A stretch of 64,000 bases of DNA from JADCGM01 sp943368345 (GCA_943368345.1 CALRKY020000001.1:1-64000), one strand, 5' to 3'; positions 15,612 through 24,840 are shown, counted from the first letter of the stretch. Numbers and translations are program-made. The notes: generated by a model from the letters alone, not told the origin.

Positions 15612-16598
15612 ATGTCCAAACGAACCGTCACCGTCGCCATCGAACGCTTTGCCACTGCCGGAACCTTTGTCATCTCCCGTGGCTCCAAATCACATGTTGA
15701 TGTCATCACCGCGACGGTCACCGACGGCGCAGCCACCGGGCGCGGTGAGGCCACGGCGATTTACTATTTGGGTGAAACCGCAGAAGGCCTCGCCGATCAA
15801 GTCCGCGAGTTCGCGCCCCTCGTCGAAGACGGCGCATCCCGGGCGGACCTGCTGGCGGCAATGCCGTCCGGCGGTGCCCGCAAGGCGCTGGATTGTGCAC
15901 TCTGGGACCTCGAGGCCAAACGGGCAGGCAAACCGGTGTGGAAGCTGATCGGCCTGCCCCGGCCCAAACCCTTGCTGACCGCCTACACCATCAGCCTCGG
16001 TGACCCGGGAGCCATGGAGGCAGCCGCGCGGGCGGCGTCGCACTATGAACTGCTCAAACTGAAGCTGTCGGGCGAAGGTGATGAGGACCGGGTTGCCGCC
16101 GTCCGCCGGGGTGCCCCGAACGCCCGGCTGATCATCGACGCCAACGAAGCCTGGGGTGGTGAGGACATCGAGCGCAAAGCCGCACGGATGCGGGCGATGC
16201 GCGTCGAACTGATCGAGCAACCCGTCCCGGCAGGGCAGGATCATCTGCTCGACCACGTCCGGTCCCCCGTCCCGCTGTGCGCCGACGAGACCATCCACGA
16301 CCGCTCGACGCTGTGGGCTGCCATTGGTCGCTACGCGCTGATCAACATCAAGCTGGACAAAACCGGCGGCCTGACCGAGGCGCTGGCGCTCGCGCATGCC
16401 GCCAAACAGCGCGGGCTTGACCTGATGACCGGCTGCATGCTCAGCACCAGCCTCGGCGTCGCCCCGGCCTTCTACATCGGCATGCAAAGCCAATATGTCG
16501 ACCTGGATGGACCTTTGCTGCTGGCGAGTGACCGGGCGCACAGCATCACCTTCACCGGCAGCGAAATGTCACCGCCAACGCCGGAGTTGTGGGGATGA
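15612..16598 (+). CDS. Enolase-superfamily dipeptide epimerase (L-Ala-D/L-Glu epimerase type)
   Basis: The 328-residue protein has the capping domain followed by the barrel. Superfamily residues are visible: LLKLKLSGEGDEDR carries the K-x-K acid/base motif, LIIDANEAW the first metal ligand, IEQPVP the second, CADETIHD the third, and NIKLDKTGGL the opposite catalytic lysine. Members epimerise muropeptide-derived dipeptides for peptidoglycan recycling; DxD-type recognition near the C terminus is not clear, so exact substrate is inferred. ATG at 15612, six bases after AGAGG, is preferred over the TTG two codons earlier. Confidence 0.88.
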   Translation: MSKRTVTVAIERFATAGTFVISRGSKSHVDVITATVTDGAATGRGEATAIYYLGETAEGLADQVREFAPLVEDGASRADLLAAMPSGGARKALDCALWDLEAKRAGKPVWKLIGLPRPKPLLTAYTISLGDPGAMEAAARAASHYELLKLKLSGEGDEDRVAAVRRGAPNARLIIDANEAWGGEDIERKAARMRAMRVELIEQPVPAGQDHLLDHVRSPVPLCADETIHDRSTLWAAIGRYALINIKLDKTGGLTEALALAHAAKQRGLDLMTGCMLSTSLGVAPAFYIGMQSQYVDLDGPLLLASDRAHSITFTGSEMSPPTPELWG

Positions 16599-16600
16599 TA

Positions 16601-16659
16601 CCCTCTCCTCTTCCTTGAGGGGAGAGGCCGACTCAGCCATCGGCTGAGCGGGTGAGGGT
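16601..16659 (+). repeat. REP-like intergenic palindromic repeat, copy 1
   Basis: The sequence begins CCCTCTCC, contains GGGGAGAGG and CGACTCAGCC-ATC-GGCTGAG, and ends GCGGGTGAGGG, giving two hairpins. Two related copies flank the thiolase-MaoC gap at 21.1-21.3 kb. It lies between convergent genes and may act as terminator or protect mRNA ends. Confidence 0.65.
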
Positions 16660-16682
16660 GAAAGCGCTGCCCCCTCAATTGC

Positions 16683-17867
16683 TTATACCACCTGCCCCGC
16701 AGCCCAGCCACTCGCCCAAGCCCATTGGAAATTATAGCCGCCGAGCCAACCGGTGACATCGACAGCCTCCCCAATGGCGTACAGCCCCGGCACGGCCTTT
16801 GCGGCCATGGTTTGTGATGAAAGGCCAGCCGTATCGATGCCGCCAATTGTCACCTCCGCCTTGGCGAACCCCTCGCTGCCGTTCGGGGTGAAGGTCCATC
16901 CCGCCAACTGCCGTTCGGCGGTGGCGAGCGCTTTGTCGGAATGGGCGCCAATCTCGCCCGGCAACCCCAATCGCGCTGCCAGCGTTTCGGCGAGTCGGTC
17001 GGGCAGATGCGCGCCGATCACGGCCCGCAGTCCGGCGCGGGGGCGGCTGCGTTTGGCATCGGGCAACCAGCCAGCCGGTTGATCGGGCAGGAAATTCACT
17101 GCCAAACTGTCCCCGTGCCGCCAGTAGGAGGAAATCTGCAAAATCGCCGGACCGGACAGACCGCGGTGGGTGAACAGCGCCGCCTCCCGGAAGGCGGTCT
17201 TGCCGATACCGACAATCACCTCTGCCGACACGCCGGACAATTCGCGGAACAGCACCGCCTCCCCGCCCAGGGTCAGCGGCACCAGCGCCGGGCGCGGTTC
17301 GACCACCTTCAGCCCGAACCGCCGCGCCAGATCATAGGCAAAGCCGGTCGCTCCCATTTTCGGGATCGACGGTCCACCCGTTGCAATCACCAATGACGCG
17401 CCGCGTACCTGACGGGAGCCGAACGTCACCCGGTAGTGCCCGTCGGCATGATCGACCGCGCTGATCGCCTGCCCCAACGCGACTTCGACGCGTGCTGCCG
17501 TACATTCATACATCAGCATCTCGACAATCTGTCTTGCTGAACCATCGCAGAACAATTGCCCCAGGGTCTTTTCATGCCAGGCAATGCCGTGCTGATCGAC
17601 CAGCGCAATGAAGTCGGCGGCCCGGTAGCGGCCGAGCGCGGACTTGGCGAAATGCGGGTTCGCGGAAATATAGCGGTCGGGCGCGGTTTGGAGGTTGGTG
17701 AAATTGCACCGGCCACCACCGGAAATCAGGATCTTCTTTCCGGGTTCGTCGGCATGGTCGATCACCAGCATCCGCCTGCCCCGCTGCCCGGCCACTGCGG
17801 CGCACATCAGTCCGGCACCCCCGGCACCAAGGACAATGACGTCATAGCTCTGGGCGTTACCGATCAT
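16683..17867 (-). CDS. BaiN/RdsA (HI0933) family FAD-dependent oxidoreductase
   Basis: The 394-residue protein has an N-terminal dinucleotide-binding motif VIVLGAGGAGLMCAAVAGQRG (residues 10-30), the family signature PGKKILISGGGRCNFTN (43-59), ATGGPSIPKMGATG, and the C-terminal GLYAIGEAVDVTGWLGGYNFQWAWASGWAAG that closes over FAD. The family includes YhiN/HI0933 and the bile-acid reductase BaiN; the usual bacterial role is not settled. Sphingomonad members form the TIGR03862 branch. It follows the DUF3995-like gene on the same strand with a 12-base gap. Confidence 0.88.
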   Translation of the reverse strand: MIGNAQSYDVIVLGAGGAGLMCAAVAGQRGRRMLVIDHADEPGKKILISGGGRCNFTNLQTAPDRYISANPHFAKSALGRYRAADFIALVDQHGIAWHEKTLGQLFCDGSARQIVEMLMYECTAARVEVALGQAISAVDHADGHYRVTFGSRQVRGASLVIATGGPSIPKMGATGFAYDLARRFGLKVVEPRPALVPLTLGGEAVLFRELSGVSAEVIVGIGKTAFREAALFTHRGLSGPAILQISSYWRHGDSLAVNFLPDQPAGWLPDAKRSRPRAGLRAVIGAHLPDRLAETLAARLGLPGEIGAHSDKALATAERQLAGWTFTPNGSEGFAKAEVTIGGIDTAGLSSQTMAAKAVPGLYAIGEAVDVTGWLGGYNFQWAWASGWAAGQVV

Positions 17868-17879
17868 GGCTTGCTCCTA

Positions 17880-18302
17880 TCAGGAGCGGGCGGTCACCGC
17901 GAGCAATGCCGCAAGCAGCGCGCACAGCGGGGAATAGACCAACCGGTTCAGCGTGTGGAATGGCTCCAGCGAAAACACCTGCTCGAACTGCGGTAGATAG
18001 CCCCCAACGGCGCGCGCTGCGAAAACCACCACGGCCAGCCAGCAGACGATACGGGCCACCGAAACCAGACCCGCCGACCCAACGAGCAGGCCGCCTGCCA
18101 TTGCCGCCGCCAGTGCGATGCCGGACACACCCAACGCCACAACGAAACACGCGACGGGCGGCGGCACCTTGGCCTGACCGATCACCATATGGGCCAGCGA
18201 CACCCGGTCCGGCGCAGGAACACTGAAGCCCAGACCCCACAAGGCATGGAACAGCGCGATAACGGCCAGCAGCGCAACCGCAATGCCGGCGGTAAAGCTC
18301 AA
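17880..18302 (-). CDS. DUF3995-like small membrane protein
   Basis: The protein has four hydrophobic helices and the motif HALWGLGFSVPAPDR after the first, as in DUF3995 proteins. The start is uncertain. The frame opens with ATG at 18344, overlapping the peptidase gene by 46 bases. A TTG at 18300-18302 overlaps the peptidase stop as TTGA and yields MSFTAGIAVALLAVIALFH, a sensible first membrane segment, so I use that one. Function is unknown. It lies in a run of minus-strand genes between the M28 peptidase and the flavoprotein. Confidence 0.65.
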   Translation of the reverse strand: MSFTAGIAVALLAVIALFHALWGLGFSVPAPDRVSLAHMVIGQAKVPPPVACFVVALGVSGIALAAAMAGGLLVGSAGLVSVARIVCWLAVVVFAARAVGGYLPQFEQVFSLEPFHTLNRLVYSPLCALLAALLAVTARS

Positions 18303-19894
18303 GGCGTGCCGAACAGGGTGCCGAAGAAGTCGCCCTGATTCCATGCCGGCCGCGCTGGCATATTCCCCAGTTCGCGGGCAATCTCATAGTTGATCGCCGC
18401 AAATTTTGCTGCGGCGGTCCAGTCGATCACCTGCTGCAAATCGTCATCGGCCTGGTGATAGCGGTCCTTCCGGAACGCCGCCGTCGCCGCAGCGCCACCG
18501 TTCAGGTCCCCGGTCTTCAGAAAGACCGACGGGATGCCCTGTTCGACAAAGCGGTAATGGTCACTGCGGGTGAACAGGCCTTCATCGGGCGTGGCGTCGG
18601 GGGTCAGCACCAACTTCAGCTTCTTCGCTGCCTTGGCAACCGCCGGGCCGATGCTCGACCGGTTGGCCCCGAACGCCACGATATCGCGGAAGTCATAGCT
18701 GAGGATCGGCATGTCGAGATTGACGTTGGCCACCAGCCGCGACTTCTCGATGGTTGGATGGCGGGCGAAATAATCCGCGCCGACCAACCCTTTTTCCTCG
18801 GCCGTGAGCGCGAGGATCATCACCGACCGCTTCGGCGGCTTGGCCTTCAGCCCGCGCGCTGCCTCCAGCAGGGTGGCGATCCCGGCGGCATTGTCCATCG
18901 CGCCATTGTAGATCACATCGCCGTTCTTGGCCTTGCCGATGCCGACATGATCAAGATGCCCGGTCAGTACGATGACCTCCCCGCGCAGTTTCGGGTCGCT
19001 GCCCACAATCAAACCGGCGATGTTTGAACTCTCCACCGGCTTCGTCTCGGTCGAAATCGAAATATTGATCTTCGATGGCAGGTTGAAGCCCGTCATCAGA
19101 CCATCAGGCGTTTCGGAGGCAGCGAGCACCGCGTCAAAACTCATCGGTGCCCCGGCAAATAGTTTCGCCGCCGCACCAAGGCTGAGCGCGGCGAAGGACG
19201 GCATTGCGCCACCCGGCTGGAAGGCCTTGGCCTGCGGATCGCGCCAGTTCATCCGCCACGACTGCCAGGTATCAACACCGCGACCAAAGGGCCGGGTGTT
19301 CTCGGCAATCATCGTCTGCAGGCTGATGATCCCGGCTGCCCCGCGCTCTGCCGCTGCCACCCGCTTGTTACGGGCATTGCCCAGATGCGCGCGCTCCTCC
19401 CCCTGCACGCCTTTGGGTGCGCCGGACAGGATCACCACGATCTTGCCCCGGACATCAAGCCCGGCATAATCGTCGCGTCCGCGCCGAGGTTCGACAATGC
19501 CATATCCGGCAAACACCATCGGCGCGCTGATTTTGGTTTCGGCGCTGCCGGCATTGGTTCCGGGCAGATAGTCAGTCCCAAATACCAGCACCGTCTCCCC
19601 GCCGTCGGGGCCGGTGAGGCTGATCTTGCCCTCGTTGGCGGAGCGGTGGGCCAACATCGGCACCGCCTGCACATAGCCATTGCCGTCGCCTGCCGGGGTC
19701 AACCCCAGATCGAGCATCCGGTTGGCGACATAGGAAGCTGCGATGTCATAGCCCCGGGTTCCCGCTTCCCGTCCTTCCAGCAAATCGCTGGCGAGGAACT
19801 GCATATGGGACCGGATCGCATCGGATGACGGCGTAAAGGCTGCGACGGTTCCGGACGACGCAACCATCGCCAGGGCAACAAGATATTTTTTCAA
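18299..19894 (-). CDS. M28 family metallopeptidase, exported
   Basis: The 531-residue protein starts at TTG 19892-19894, eight bases after GGAGG. It has a signal peptide (KKYLVALAMVASSGTVAA), a PA domain inserted early (PMVFAGYGIVEPRRGRDDY, VRGKIVVILSGAP), and the zinc aminopeptidase domain. Metal ligands appear in order: TGHLDHVG, NGAMDNAAGIA, LTAEEKGLVGADYF, ANVNLDMP and TRSDHYRFVEQGIPSVF. This is a periplasmic or surface aminopeptidase with two zinc ions. The longer frame upstream runs into the thiolase region and lacks a signal peptide. Confidence 0.9.
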   Translation of the reverse strand: MKKYLVALAMVASSGTVAAFTPSSDAIRSHMQFLASDLLEGREAGTRGYDIAASYVANRMLDLGLTPAGDGNGYVQAVPMLAHRSANEGKISLTGPDGGETVLVFGTDYLPGTNAGSAETKISAPMVFAGYGIVEPRRGRDDYAGLDVRGKIVVILSGAPKGVQGEERAHLGNARNKRVAAAERGAAGIISLQTMIAENTRPFGRGVDTWQSWRMNWRDPQAKAFQPGGAMPSFAALSLGAAAKLFAGAPMSFDAVLAASETPDGLMTGFNLPSKINISISTETKPVESSNIAGLIVGSDPKLRGEVIVLTGHLDHVGIGKAKNGDVIYNGAMDNAAGIATLLEAARGLKAKPPKRSVMILALTAEEKGLVGADYFARHPTIEKSRLVANVNLDMPILSYDFRDIVAFGANRSSIGPAVAKAAKKLKLVLTPDATPDEGLFTRSDHYRFVEQGIPSVFLKTGDLNGGAAATAAFRKDRYHQADDDLQQVIDWTAAAKFAAINYEIARELGNMPARPAWNQGDFFGTLFGTP

Positions 19895-19946
19895 ACGCCA
19901 ATCCTCCGTGCGCCTCCCCCGCTGTAGCGAGGGAGGCGGCTCCCGA

Positions 19947-21125
19947 TCAATAAACCTCGAACAGGCCGGCCGCACCCTGGCCGCCGCCGACGCACATGGT
20001 GATGACGACATATTTCGCGCCGCGGCGCTTGCCCTCGATCAGCGCATGACCGGTCAGACGGGCACCCGACATGCCGAACGGATGGCCAATCGAAATCGCG
20101 CCACCGTTGACGTTCAGCAGGTCGTTCGGAATGCCGAGCTTGTCGCGGCAGTAAACCACCTGCACCGCAAAGGCCTCGTTCAATTCCCACAGGCCGATGT
20201 CGTCCATTTTCAGGCCGTTGGCCTTCAACAATTTGGGAATGGCAAAGACCGGGCCGATACCCATCTCATCCGGTTCCAGTCCGGCAACCGCCATGCCGAC
20301 ATAGCGGCCAAGCGGGGTGAGACCACGTTTCGACGCTTCGCCTGCCTCCATCAACACGCTGGCCGATGCGCCGTCCGACAATTGGCTGGCATTGCCTGCG
20401 GTGACATTATGGCCCGGACCCCGCACCGGCGTCAGGCCCTTCAGGCCGTCCAGCGTCGTCTCGGGCCGGTTGCCTTCGTCCTTGGTCAGATTGACCTCGT
20501 GCTTCGTAACCTCGCCCGTCTCCTTGTTTTTCATGACCATGGTGGAGGGGAGCGGCACAATCTCGTCGTCGAACTTGCCGGCCAGTTGGGCGGCAGCAGT
20601 GCGCTGCTGCGACTGGAAGGAATATTCGTCGCAAATATCACGGTCCATATTGTAGCGTTTGGCGACAACTTCGGCGGTATCGATCATCGGCATATAGACA
20701 GCCGGGTGCATCGCCACGAGGCTCGGATCTGCCCCGCCATTCATCCGTTCGTTCATCACCATCGAGATCGAATCGACGCCGCCGCCGACGGTGATCTGCA
20801 TCCCGTCGACAATGATCTGCTTCGCCGCAGTCGCAATCGCCATCAGGCCCGAGGCGCACTGCCGGTCGAGCGATTGTCCGGCCACCGTCACCGGCAACCC
20901 GGCCCTGAGGCCGGCCGTCCGGGCGATATTGCCGCCCTGCACGCCCTGCTGCAGCGCCGCACCGAGGACTACATCGTCCACTTCACCACCCGAAAGGCCG
21001 GCGCGCTTGACGGCGGCGGCAATCGCATGTCCGGCGAGCGTTGGTGACGGCGTGGCATTGAACGCCCCGCGATAGGCCTTGCCAATCGGGGTCCGGGCGG
21101 TCGAAACAATAACGGCTTCACGCAT
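19947..21125 (-). CDS. Acetyl-CoA C-acyltransferase (thiolase)
   Basis: The 392-residue protein has all thiolase catalytic elements: nucleophile C90 in DRQCASGLM, H348 in GGAISIGHPFGMSGAR, and C378 in TMCVGGGQGAAG. It would cleave 3-ketoacyl-CoA in beta-oxidation or condense two acetyl-CoA. The neighbouring MaoC-type hydratase on the same strand points to fatty-acid-like CoA metabolism. The start ATG 21123-21125 gives the standard MREAVIVSTARTPIG beginning; the open frame further upstream crosses the repeat elements. Confidence 0.93.
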   Translation of the reverse strand: MREAVIVSTARTPIGKAYRGAFNATPSPTLAGHAIAAAVKRAGLSGGEVDDVVLGAALQQGVQGGNIARTAGLRAGLPVTVAGQSLDRQCASGLMAIATAAKQIIVDGMQITVGGGVDSISMVMNERMNGGADPSLVAMHPAVYMPMIDTAEVVAKRYNMDRDICDEYSFQSQQRTAAAQLAGKFDDEIVPLPSTMVMKNKETGEVTKHEVNLTKDEGNRPETTLDGLKGLTPVRGPGHNVTAGNASQLSDGASASVLMEAGEASKRGLTPLGRYVGMAVAGLEPDEMGIGPVFAIPKLLKANGLKMDDIGLWELNEAFAVQVVYCRDKLGIPNDLLNVNGGAISIGHPFGMSGARLTGHALIEGKRRGAKYVVITMCVGGGQGAAGLFEVY

Positions 21126-21140
21126 GATCAATTCCTTTTC

Positions 21141-21198
21141 CCCCTCTCCCCTTGCGGGAGAGGGCGACTCACGCGGCAGCGTGAGCGGGGTGAGGGGG
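21141..21198 (+). repeat. REP-like intergenic palindromic repeat, copy 2
   Basis: The sequence carries CCCTCTCCCC-TTGC-GGGAGAGGG, then CGACTCACGC-GGCA-GCGTGAG, then CGGGGTGAGGGGG. It is the fullest copy in the window and lies between maoC and the thiolase gene. Confidence 0.7.
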
Positions 21199-21241
21199 TA
21201 TGTGGGCGAGGGTACGGCCCTCTTCCCGCCCGGCTGCCGCC

Positions 21242-21270
21242 GAGTCGCCCTCTCCCTCAAGGGGAGAGGG
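21242..21270 (-). repeat. REP-like intergenic palindromic repeat, copy 3 (inverted, partial)
   Basis: On the minus strand it reads CCCTCTCCCC-TTGAG-GGAGAGGGCGACTC, the same unit as copy 2 but in opposite orientation, 44 bases away. It sits 5 bases after the MaoC stop, so the hairpin could also stop or stabilise that transcript. Confidence 0.65.
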
Positions 21271-21275
21271 AAAAA

Positions 21276-21740
21276 TCACACATAGGCGAGCGTTACCCAT
21301 TCGGCGATCAGGGCCGGTTTGCTTTCGCCGTCGATCTCCACCGAAACTTCGACAGTCGACTGCAGGGTCCCCGGATTGCGTTCGCTGACATCGATCAGCT
21401 TGAACCGTCCGCGAATCTGCTTGCCGGATTTCACCGGTGCCATGAACCGCACTTTGTTGAGGCCGTAATTGACCCCCATCTTGGTGCCCTCAATCCCCGG
21501 CATCGCGCCATAGGCCATGACCGACAGCAGGGAGAGCGTCAGGTAGCCGTGTGCGATTGTGGTGCCGAACGGCGTCTGCTTGGCCATGTCCGGATTGACG
21601 TGAATGAACTGATGATCGCCGGTGCATTCGGCGAAGGCGTTGATCTTCGCCTGATCGACGACGATCCAGTCGGACACCCCGACTTCAGTGCCAACCTTGG
21701 CGCGATAATCGTCCTGCGACAGCAATTGTGTGCGGGCCAC
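21276..21740 (-). CDS. MaoC family (R)-specific enoyl-CoA hydratase-like protein
   Basis: The 154-residue hot-dog-fold protein has the hydratase-2 signature: INAFAECTGDHQFIHVNPDMA (catalytic Asp and His), then TPFGTTIAHGYLTLSLLSVM. It would hydrate trans-2-enoyl-CoA. It precedes the thiolase on the same strand, separated by 150 bases holding two repeat copies, so cotranscription is uncertain. The putA gene starts 79 bases away on the other strand. Confidence 0.88.
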   Translation of the reverse strand: MARTQLLSQDDYRAKVGTEVGVSDWIVVDQAKINAFAECTGDHQFIHVNPDMAKQTPFGTTIAHGYLTLSLLSVMAYGAMPGIEGTKMGVNYGLNKVRFMAPVKSGKQIRGRFKLIDVSERNPGTLQSTVEVSVEIDGESKPALIAEWVTLAYV

Positions 21741-21819
21741 CCGGGTCTCCTATGGATTTTTATGCTGGCGGACATTAGCCGTGCTCCACCGCCGGTCAAC
21801 TGATGAAGGCACACCCCCC

Positions 21820-24800
21820 ATGACTCTTGCTAGCCACCGCGCCGCCATGCGGGACCTGCACCGGGTGCCCGAGCCGGATGTTCTGGTGGGACTTCTGGAC
21901 AGTGCGCAGCTGCATCCCCGGACCCGGAAGGCGGTGATTGCCCAGGCTCGTCTGCTTCTCGCCGACCTGCGCGCGGCGCAAGGCGAGGGTTGGGTCAATC
22001 GTTTCCTCCAGCAATACCGGCTGAACACCCAGGAAGGCATTGCCTTGCTCAGCCTGGCCGAGGCGTTTTTGCGGGTGCCGGACGCCGAAACCGCCGATTT
22101 GCTGATCCGGGACAAGCTTGGAACCGCAGACTGGTCGGCCCATGCTGGACAGTCCGATTCCCTTTTGGTCAATTCCGCAACATGGGGTCTAACCTTGACC
22201 CGCGCACTGGTTGGCGAAGGCGAAAAGGCCGGTGCCCTGAAGCGCTTGGTTGCGCGGGCGGGAGAGCCCTTTGTCCGCACCGCTGTCGGCACCGCCATGC
22301 GTCTGATGGGGCAGGTGTTCGTGATGGGCCGCACCATTGACGAAGCGACCGAACGCGCCGCGGAAAGCGACTACAAAGGCTTTACCGCCAGCTTTGACAT
22401 GCTGGGGGAGGCTGCCCGCACCCGCGCCGATGCGGCCCGCTATTTCGAGGCCTATGCCAAGGCCATCGCCGATGTCGGCAAATCCCCGCAGACCGGCCAT
22501 TCGATCTCGCTCAAATTATCGGCGCTGCACCCGCGCTACGAAACCGCTCATGCCGCAACCTGCGTCCCCGAACTGATCGAAATGACGCGACAACTGGCAC
22601 GGCAGGCGGCGGGTCACGGGATCGGCCTGACCATCGATGCGGAGGAATCGGAGCGGCTGATCATGTCGCTCGACATTATCGAGGCCGTCGCCCGCGACCC
22701 GCAATTGCAGGGGTGGCAGGGCTTCGGCATGGCGGCGCAAGCCTACGGCAAGCGCGCCCGCGCCGTTATTGGCTGGGCACAGGATCTGTCAGCCGAAACC
22801 CTCGGTCGTTTAACCGTTCGACTGGTCAAAGGTGCCTATTGGGACAGCGAAATCAAGCGCACCCAGGTCGATGGCCTGTCCGGATACCCGCTGTTCACCC
22901 GCAAGGCTGCGACCGATGTGTCCTATCTGGCCTGCTCGGCGGACATGCTGTCGGCGCCAAACCTGTTTCCGGCCTTTGCCAGCCACAACGCCCTCACCGT
23001 CGCCACCATCCTGCAATGGGCGGGTGACAGCCGCAATTTCGAGTTCCAGCGCCTGCACGGCATGGGCAACGGCCTCTACGAGCGGCTGGTGCAGGAGCAG
23101 GGTTACCATTGCCGCATCTACGCGCCCGTCGGCGGTCACCGCGATCTGCTCGCCTATCTCGTCCGCCGTCTGCTGGAAAATGGTGCCAACAGCAGCTTCG
23201 TGCACCAACTCGCCGATCCCAATGTCGGCGAAGATGACCTGTTGGCGGATCCCGCCGACAAAATCGCCCGGGTCAAAGGCCTGCCGCACCCAAGCATCCC
23301 CTTCCCCGCCGATATTTTCCCGGGTCGGATCAACTCATCCGGCCTCGACCTTCAGGACGCAGAGGTGATCGGGCCCCTTGCAGGAGATATTGCCTCAGCT
23401 CCCCATAGCAGGCGTCATCCTGACGAAAGTCAGGACCATTCTCAATTTGCGAATACGCCCGAAGCGATCCTGACTGTCGTCGGGATGACGGTGGAAAAAG
23501 CCTCCGCCGCCTTCCCACTATGGTTCGCCACACCAGTTGAAACCCGTGCCACCGCGCTCGAACGTCTTGCCGACCTTTTGGAGGAGCACCAAACCGAGCT
23601 GATGGCGCTGTGTGTGCATGAAGCGCGCAAGACCATCGGTGACGCCCTGGCCGAAGTCCGGGAGGCGGTCGATTTCTGCCGCTATTATGCCATCGAAGCC
23701 CGGACACATTTTGCCCCGATCCCGTTGCCCGGCCCGACCGGAGAGCGCAACGAACTGCGTCTGGCGGGCCGCGGAGTATTCGCCTGCATCGCTCCGTGGA
23801 ATTTTCCGCTGGCCATCTTCCTGGGTCAGGTGACCGCCGCGCTCGCCGCTGGGAATACCGTCGTTGCCAAACCGGCCCCGCAAACCCCACGCATCGCCAA
23901 ACGAGCGGTCGACCTCGCCCATGCCGCAGGGATCCCGGTCGAGGTGCTCCACCTCGTCACCGGCGGCCCGGAGGTTGGCCGCGCACTGGTCGCAGACCCC
24001 CGGGTCGCCGGTGTCGCCTTCACCGGCTCCACGGCAACCGCCCGGGCCATTGCCCGCACCCTGTTGGAGGACGACCACCGCCCCATCGTTCCACTGATCG
24101 CCGAAACCGGTGGGCTGAATGCGATGATCGTCGATTCAACCGCGCTGCCCGAACAGGTGGTCGCCGATGTGGTGACGTCGGCATTCCGCTCGGCGGGACA
24201 GCGTTGCTCTGCCCTGCGCCTGCTGGTGCTGCAGGACGATATCGCCGATCGCACGCTGGAGATGCTGCGGGGCGCGATGGATACACTTGTCGTGGGTGAT
24301 CCGGGAGATATCCGGACCGACGTTGGCCCGGTGATTGACCAGGCAGCCTATGACCGGCTGACCGGGTACCAGCAGTCAGTGCAGGATCGGTGGGTCCACA
24401 CCATTCCGGCACCGGTGACAGGGCATTTCGTTCCGCCAACCATCATCCGGCTCGACGCGGTTGAAGACCTGCAACAGGAATGGTTCGGCCCGCTGCTCCA
24501 CGTCACCACCTTCAAATCGGGAGAGCTGGAGGCAACGGTCGACCGAATCAATGCCAGCGGCTACGGCCTGACACTCGGTCTGCACAGTCGCATTGCCAGC
24601 GTGGCGGAGCGGGTCATCGGCGCAGCACGCGTCGGCAATCTCTACATCAATAGGTCGATGATCGGGGCAGTTGTCGGCTCTCAACCCTTTGGCGGCGAGG
24701 GACTGTCCGGCACCGGGCCAAAAGCCGGTGGGCCGCACTATCTGCCCCGCTTTGCGGTCGAACGTACCGTCAGCATCGACACCACCAGCGCTGGCGGCAA

Positions 24801-24840
24801 CGCCAGCCTGCTGAGCATCGACGATCTTGGGCACGAATGA
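21820..24840 (+). CDS. putA: Bifunctional proline dehydrogenase / delta-1-pyrroline-5-carboxylate dehydrogenase
   Basis: PutA oxidises proline to glutamate in two steps. The 1006-residue protein has the PutA arm (1-120), the FAD barrel (KLSALHPRYE, LTIDAEESERL, LVKGAYWDSEIKRTQ, RLLENGANSSFVHQ) to about 515, and an aldehyde dehydrogenase domain with E762 (ETGGLN) and C796 (GQRCSALRLL). There is no N-terminal ribbon-helix-helix, so it is a short class A enzyme without repressor function. Residues 532-557 are encoded by a palindromic repeat, and the usual NPADRRDVVG-type strand at the start of the second domain is missing. The frame remains open throughout. The start ATG at 21820 was chosen over upstream frame overlapping maoC. 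Confidence 0.95.
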   Translation: MTLASHRAAMRDLHRVPEPDVLVGLLDSAQLHPRTRKAVIAQARLLLADLRAAQGEGWVNRFLQQYRLNTQEGIALLSLAEAFLRVPDAETADLLIRDKLGTADWSAHAGQSDSLLVNSATWGLTLTRALVGEGEKAGALKRLVARAGEPFVRTAVGTAMRLMGQVFVMGRTIDEATERAAESDYKGFTASFDMLGEAARTRADAARYFEAYAKAIADVGKSPQTGHSISLKLSALHPRYETAHAATCVPELIEMTRQLARQAAGHGIGLTIDAEESERLIMSLDIIEAVARDPQLQGWQGFGMAAQAYGKRARAVIGWAQDLSAETLGRLTVRLVKGAYWDSEIKRTQVDGLSGYPLFTRKAATDVSYLACSADMLSAPNLFPAFASHNALTVATILQWAGDSRNFEFQRLHGMGNGLYERLVQEQGYHCRIYAPVGGHRDLLAYLVRRLLENGANSSFVHQLADPNVGEDDLLADPADKIARVKGLPHPSIPFPADIFPGRINSSGLDLQDAEVIGPLAGDIASAPHSRRHPDESQDHSQFANTPEAILTVVGMTVEKASAAFPLWFATPVETRATALERLADLLEEHQTELMALCVHEARKTIGDALAEVREAVDFCRYYAIEARTHFAPIPLPGPTGERNELRLAGRGVFACIAPWNFPLAIFLGQVTAALAAGNTVVAKPAPQTPRIAKRAVDLAHAAGIPVEVLHLVTGGPEVGRALVADPRVAGVAFTGSTATARAIARTLLEDDHRPIVPLIAETGGLNAMIVDSTALPEQVVADVVTSAFRSAGQRCSALRLLVLQDDIADRTLEMLRGAMDTLVVGDPGDIRTDVGPVIDQAAYDRLTGYQQSVQDRWVHTIPAPVTGHFVPPTIIRLDAVEDLQQEWFGPLLHVTTFKSGELEATVDRINASGYGLTLGLHSRIASVAERVIGAARVGNLYINRSMIGAVVGSQPFGGEGLSGTGPKAGGPHYLPRFAVERTVSIDTTSAGGNASLLSIDDLGHE
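23414..23489 (+). repeat. Palindromic repeat element embedded in-frame in putA
   Basis: The arms GTCATCCTGACGAAAGTCAG (23414-23433, continuing GA) and TCCTGACTGTCGTCGGGATG (23468-23487, continuing AC) are reverse complements at 20 of 22 positions, with a 32-base loop. Palindromes of this kind (GTCATCC-tGAC-GAAAGTCAGGA) are familiar between genes in sphingomonads. Here the element is inside an open reading frame and is translated as RHPDESQDHS...ILTVVGMT between the two catalytic domains. Confidence 0.75.
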
